Below are positions 50,193 to 51,199 of a stretch of DNA of 51,199 nucleotides, piece after piece. Under the pieces are notes generated by a model, which was given only the letters and a program-made list of their open reading frames with translations, searched no databases and was not told the DNA's origin. Within the stretch, counting starts at the first letter, position 1; each line of letters starts with the position of its first letter. The stretch is from Coriobacteriia bacterium (lineage in GTDB: Bacteria > Actinomycetota > Coriobacteriia > Anaerosomatales > JAAXUF01): NCBI GenBank assembly GCA_013336165.1, contig JAAXUF010000011.1:1-51199 (forward strand), written 5' to 3'. The translations under genes and the position numbers were made by a program.

Positions 50193-50822
50193 ATGGCAAA
50201 TAAGAGACTCGGCATGGTGATCGACACCAAGAGATGCATCGGGTGCCACACATGCGCGATGGCGTGCAAGGTGGAGAACAACCTGCCAGACAAGAACTGG
50301 TGGAACAGGGTCCTTACCGTCGGCGGCGACGATATGGACACTCCGGCTGGCGAGTACCCCAACGTTTCAATGTCCTACATCACCCTGGCCTGCCAGCACT
50401 GCGAGAACCCGGCCTGCGTGAAGGTCTGCCCCGTGGGCGCGACCTACAAGCGCGAAGAGGACGGCGTGGTCATCCAGGACTACGACAAGTGCATCGGATG
50501 CAGGTACTGCATGGCCGCCTGCCCCTACACCGGCGTGCGCGTCTTCAACTGGGAGAAGCCCAAGTACCAGGTGGATTTCGCGGTCGGCGACGCCGACGTG
50601 CCTGCGCACCAGAAGCACACGGTCGAGAAGTGCACGCTGTGCGTACACAGGTTGGCAAAGGGACTGGAACCCCGGTGCATTGGAGCATGCCTTGGCCGTG
50701 CCCGTCACTTCGGCGACTTCAACGACCCCAACTCCGAGGTCTCCCAGCTCCTCCTGAAGCGGCCGCACTTCCAGCTGCTGCCCGAGAAAGAGACCAACCC
50801 CTCCATCTACTTCCTCTCATAA
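50193..50822 (+). CDS. Four-cluster 4Fe-4S electron-transfer subunit (DmsB/NrfC/PhsB-like)
   Basis: 209 aa from ATG 50193, preceded by AGGAGG, 12 bp after the catalytic subunit. Cys groups for four clusters: CIGCHTCAMACKVENN, CQHCENPACVKVCP, CIGCRYCMAACP, and CTLCVHRLAKG...CIGACLGRARHFGD. The protein passes electrons between the membrane anchor and the molybdenum subunit. It has no Tat signal and is presumably exported with its partner. Confidence 0.95.
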   Translation: MANKRLGMVIDTKRCIGCHTCAMACKVENNLPDKNWWNRVLTVGGDDMDTPAGEYPNVSMSYITLACQHCENPACVKVCPVGATYKREEDGVVIQDYDKCIGCRYCMAACPYTGVRVFNWEKPKYQVDFAVGDADVPAHQKHTVEKCTLCVHRLAKGLEPRCIGACLGRARHFGDFNDPNSEVSQLLLKRPHFQLLPEKETNPSIYFLS

Positions 50823-50856
50823 GTCCCCCGAGAACCAAGAAAGGAGTGACATCAAC

Positions 50857-51199
50857 GTGAGCACAACAACCAACACAAGCCCCAAGACCTCCGGTCTGGC
50901 CTTCCTCGGCATCACCGGGGCCTTGACCGTCGGCGGTCTGGCTCTCTGGGCCTACCAGCTCTCCCGCGGCCTCTGGGTCACTGACATGCGCAACCTCTCC
51001 TCGTGGGGACTCTACATCACGATGTTCATGTTCTTCGTGGGACTCTCCGCCGGCGGTCTCATCATCGCCACGGTCCCGAGGGTCTTTAACCTCAAAGGCT
51101 TCAAGTCCGTCTCCAAGATCGCGGTCTACCTCTCGATCTGCTGCACGGTGCTCGCCGCCGCCTTCGTCGTCATCGACATAGGGCGTCCCGAGCGTCTCT
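50857..51199 (+). CDS. NrfD-like membrane anchor, partial (runs off the window)
   Basis: GTG 50857 with AAGGAG 9 nt before. The visible 114 codons encode at least three hydrophobic segments (GLAFLGITGALTVGGLALWAYQ, WGLYITMFMFFVGLSAGGLIIAT and VYLSICCTVLAAAFVVIDIGRPER). LSAGG and the terminal DIGRPER motif are typical of NrfD/PsrC proteins. It would anchor the complex and exchange electrons with the quinone pool. The 3' end is beyond 51199. Confidence 0.88.
   Translation, partial: MSTTTNTSPKTSGLAFLGITGALTVGGLALWAYQLSRGLWVTDMRNLSSWGLYITMFMFFVGLSAGGLIIATVPRVFNLKGFKSVSKIAVYLSICCTVLAAAFVVIDIGRPERL

Overview
The window looks like chromosome of a high-GC, monoderm, anaerobically respiring actinobacterium, probably of the Coriobacteriia/OPB41 type. 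This is inferred, not tested. The grounds are GC-rich coding with frequent GTG and TTG starts, a nuo operon without nuoEFG, argS beside lysA, a teichoic-acid type dlt operon, and a Tat-exported molybdopterin oxidoreductase with FeS and NrfD-type partners.

Layout. 1-0.6 kb: the Arg-rich tail of an unidentified protein, tRNA-Thr(CGU) and a terminator. 0.7-6.9 kb: secreted proteins carrying triple DUF5648 repeats, a decayed secreted-protein gene, and a 435-bp near-perfect inverted repeat linking two divergent surface-protein genes. 7.0-20.0 kb: a glycan assembly cluster. It contains a four-part fusion (Wzx-like flippase, methyltransferase-like region, APH-type kinase, PIG-L deacetylase), a three-part glycosyltransferase fusion (GT2, GT4, polytopic GT-C-like), two more glycosyltransferases, a FemAB/CelD-type acyltransferase and a DUF1616 membrane protein. 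GH16 glycanases lie on both sides of its later part. 21.6-27.9 kb: a short degV remnant, marR with a perfect operator palindrome, an MFS exporter, and dltA-dltB-dltC-dltD followed by a DltX-like microprotein. An intact degV follows, so the module sits between two same-direction degV 3' ends. 29.1-30.5 kb: a secreted C40-peptidase-like protein with the same DUF5648 tail.

From 30.7 kb the content is core. nuoA-B-CD-H-I-J-K-L-M-N encodes an 11-subunit type complex I with C and D fused and no NADH-input module. It is followed by an HtrA-like protease, rlmH, a CreD-like membrane protein, argS and lysA. From 46.7 kb there is a tandem winged-helix regulator, then a molybdopterin oxidoreductase, its four-cluster FeS subunit and the start of an NrfD-like membrane anchor, cut by the window end.

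How it fits together. The 0.7-30.5 kb half reads as one cell-envelope programme: glycans are made and flipped, an envelope polymer is D-alanylated, and secreted enzymes with different catalytic heads (metallophosphoesterase, GH16, C40 peptidase-like) share one C-terminal repeat module, perhaps a common surface-binding tail. The 30.7-51.2 kb half is energy metabolism and housekeeping. The most unusual features are the domain-swapping inverted repeat, the two giant glycan fusions, the DltX-like protein at the distal end of the dlt operon, and the degV remnant at the other edge of that module.
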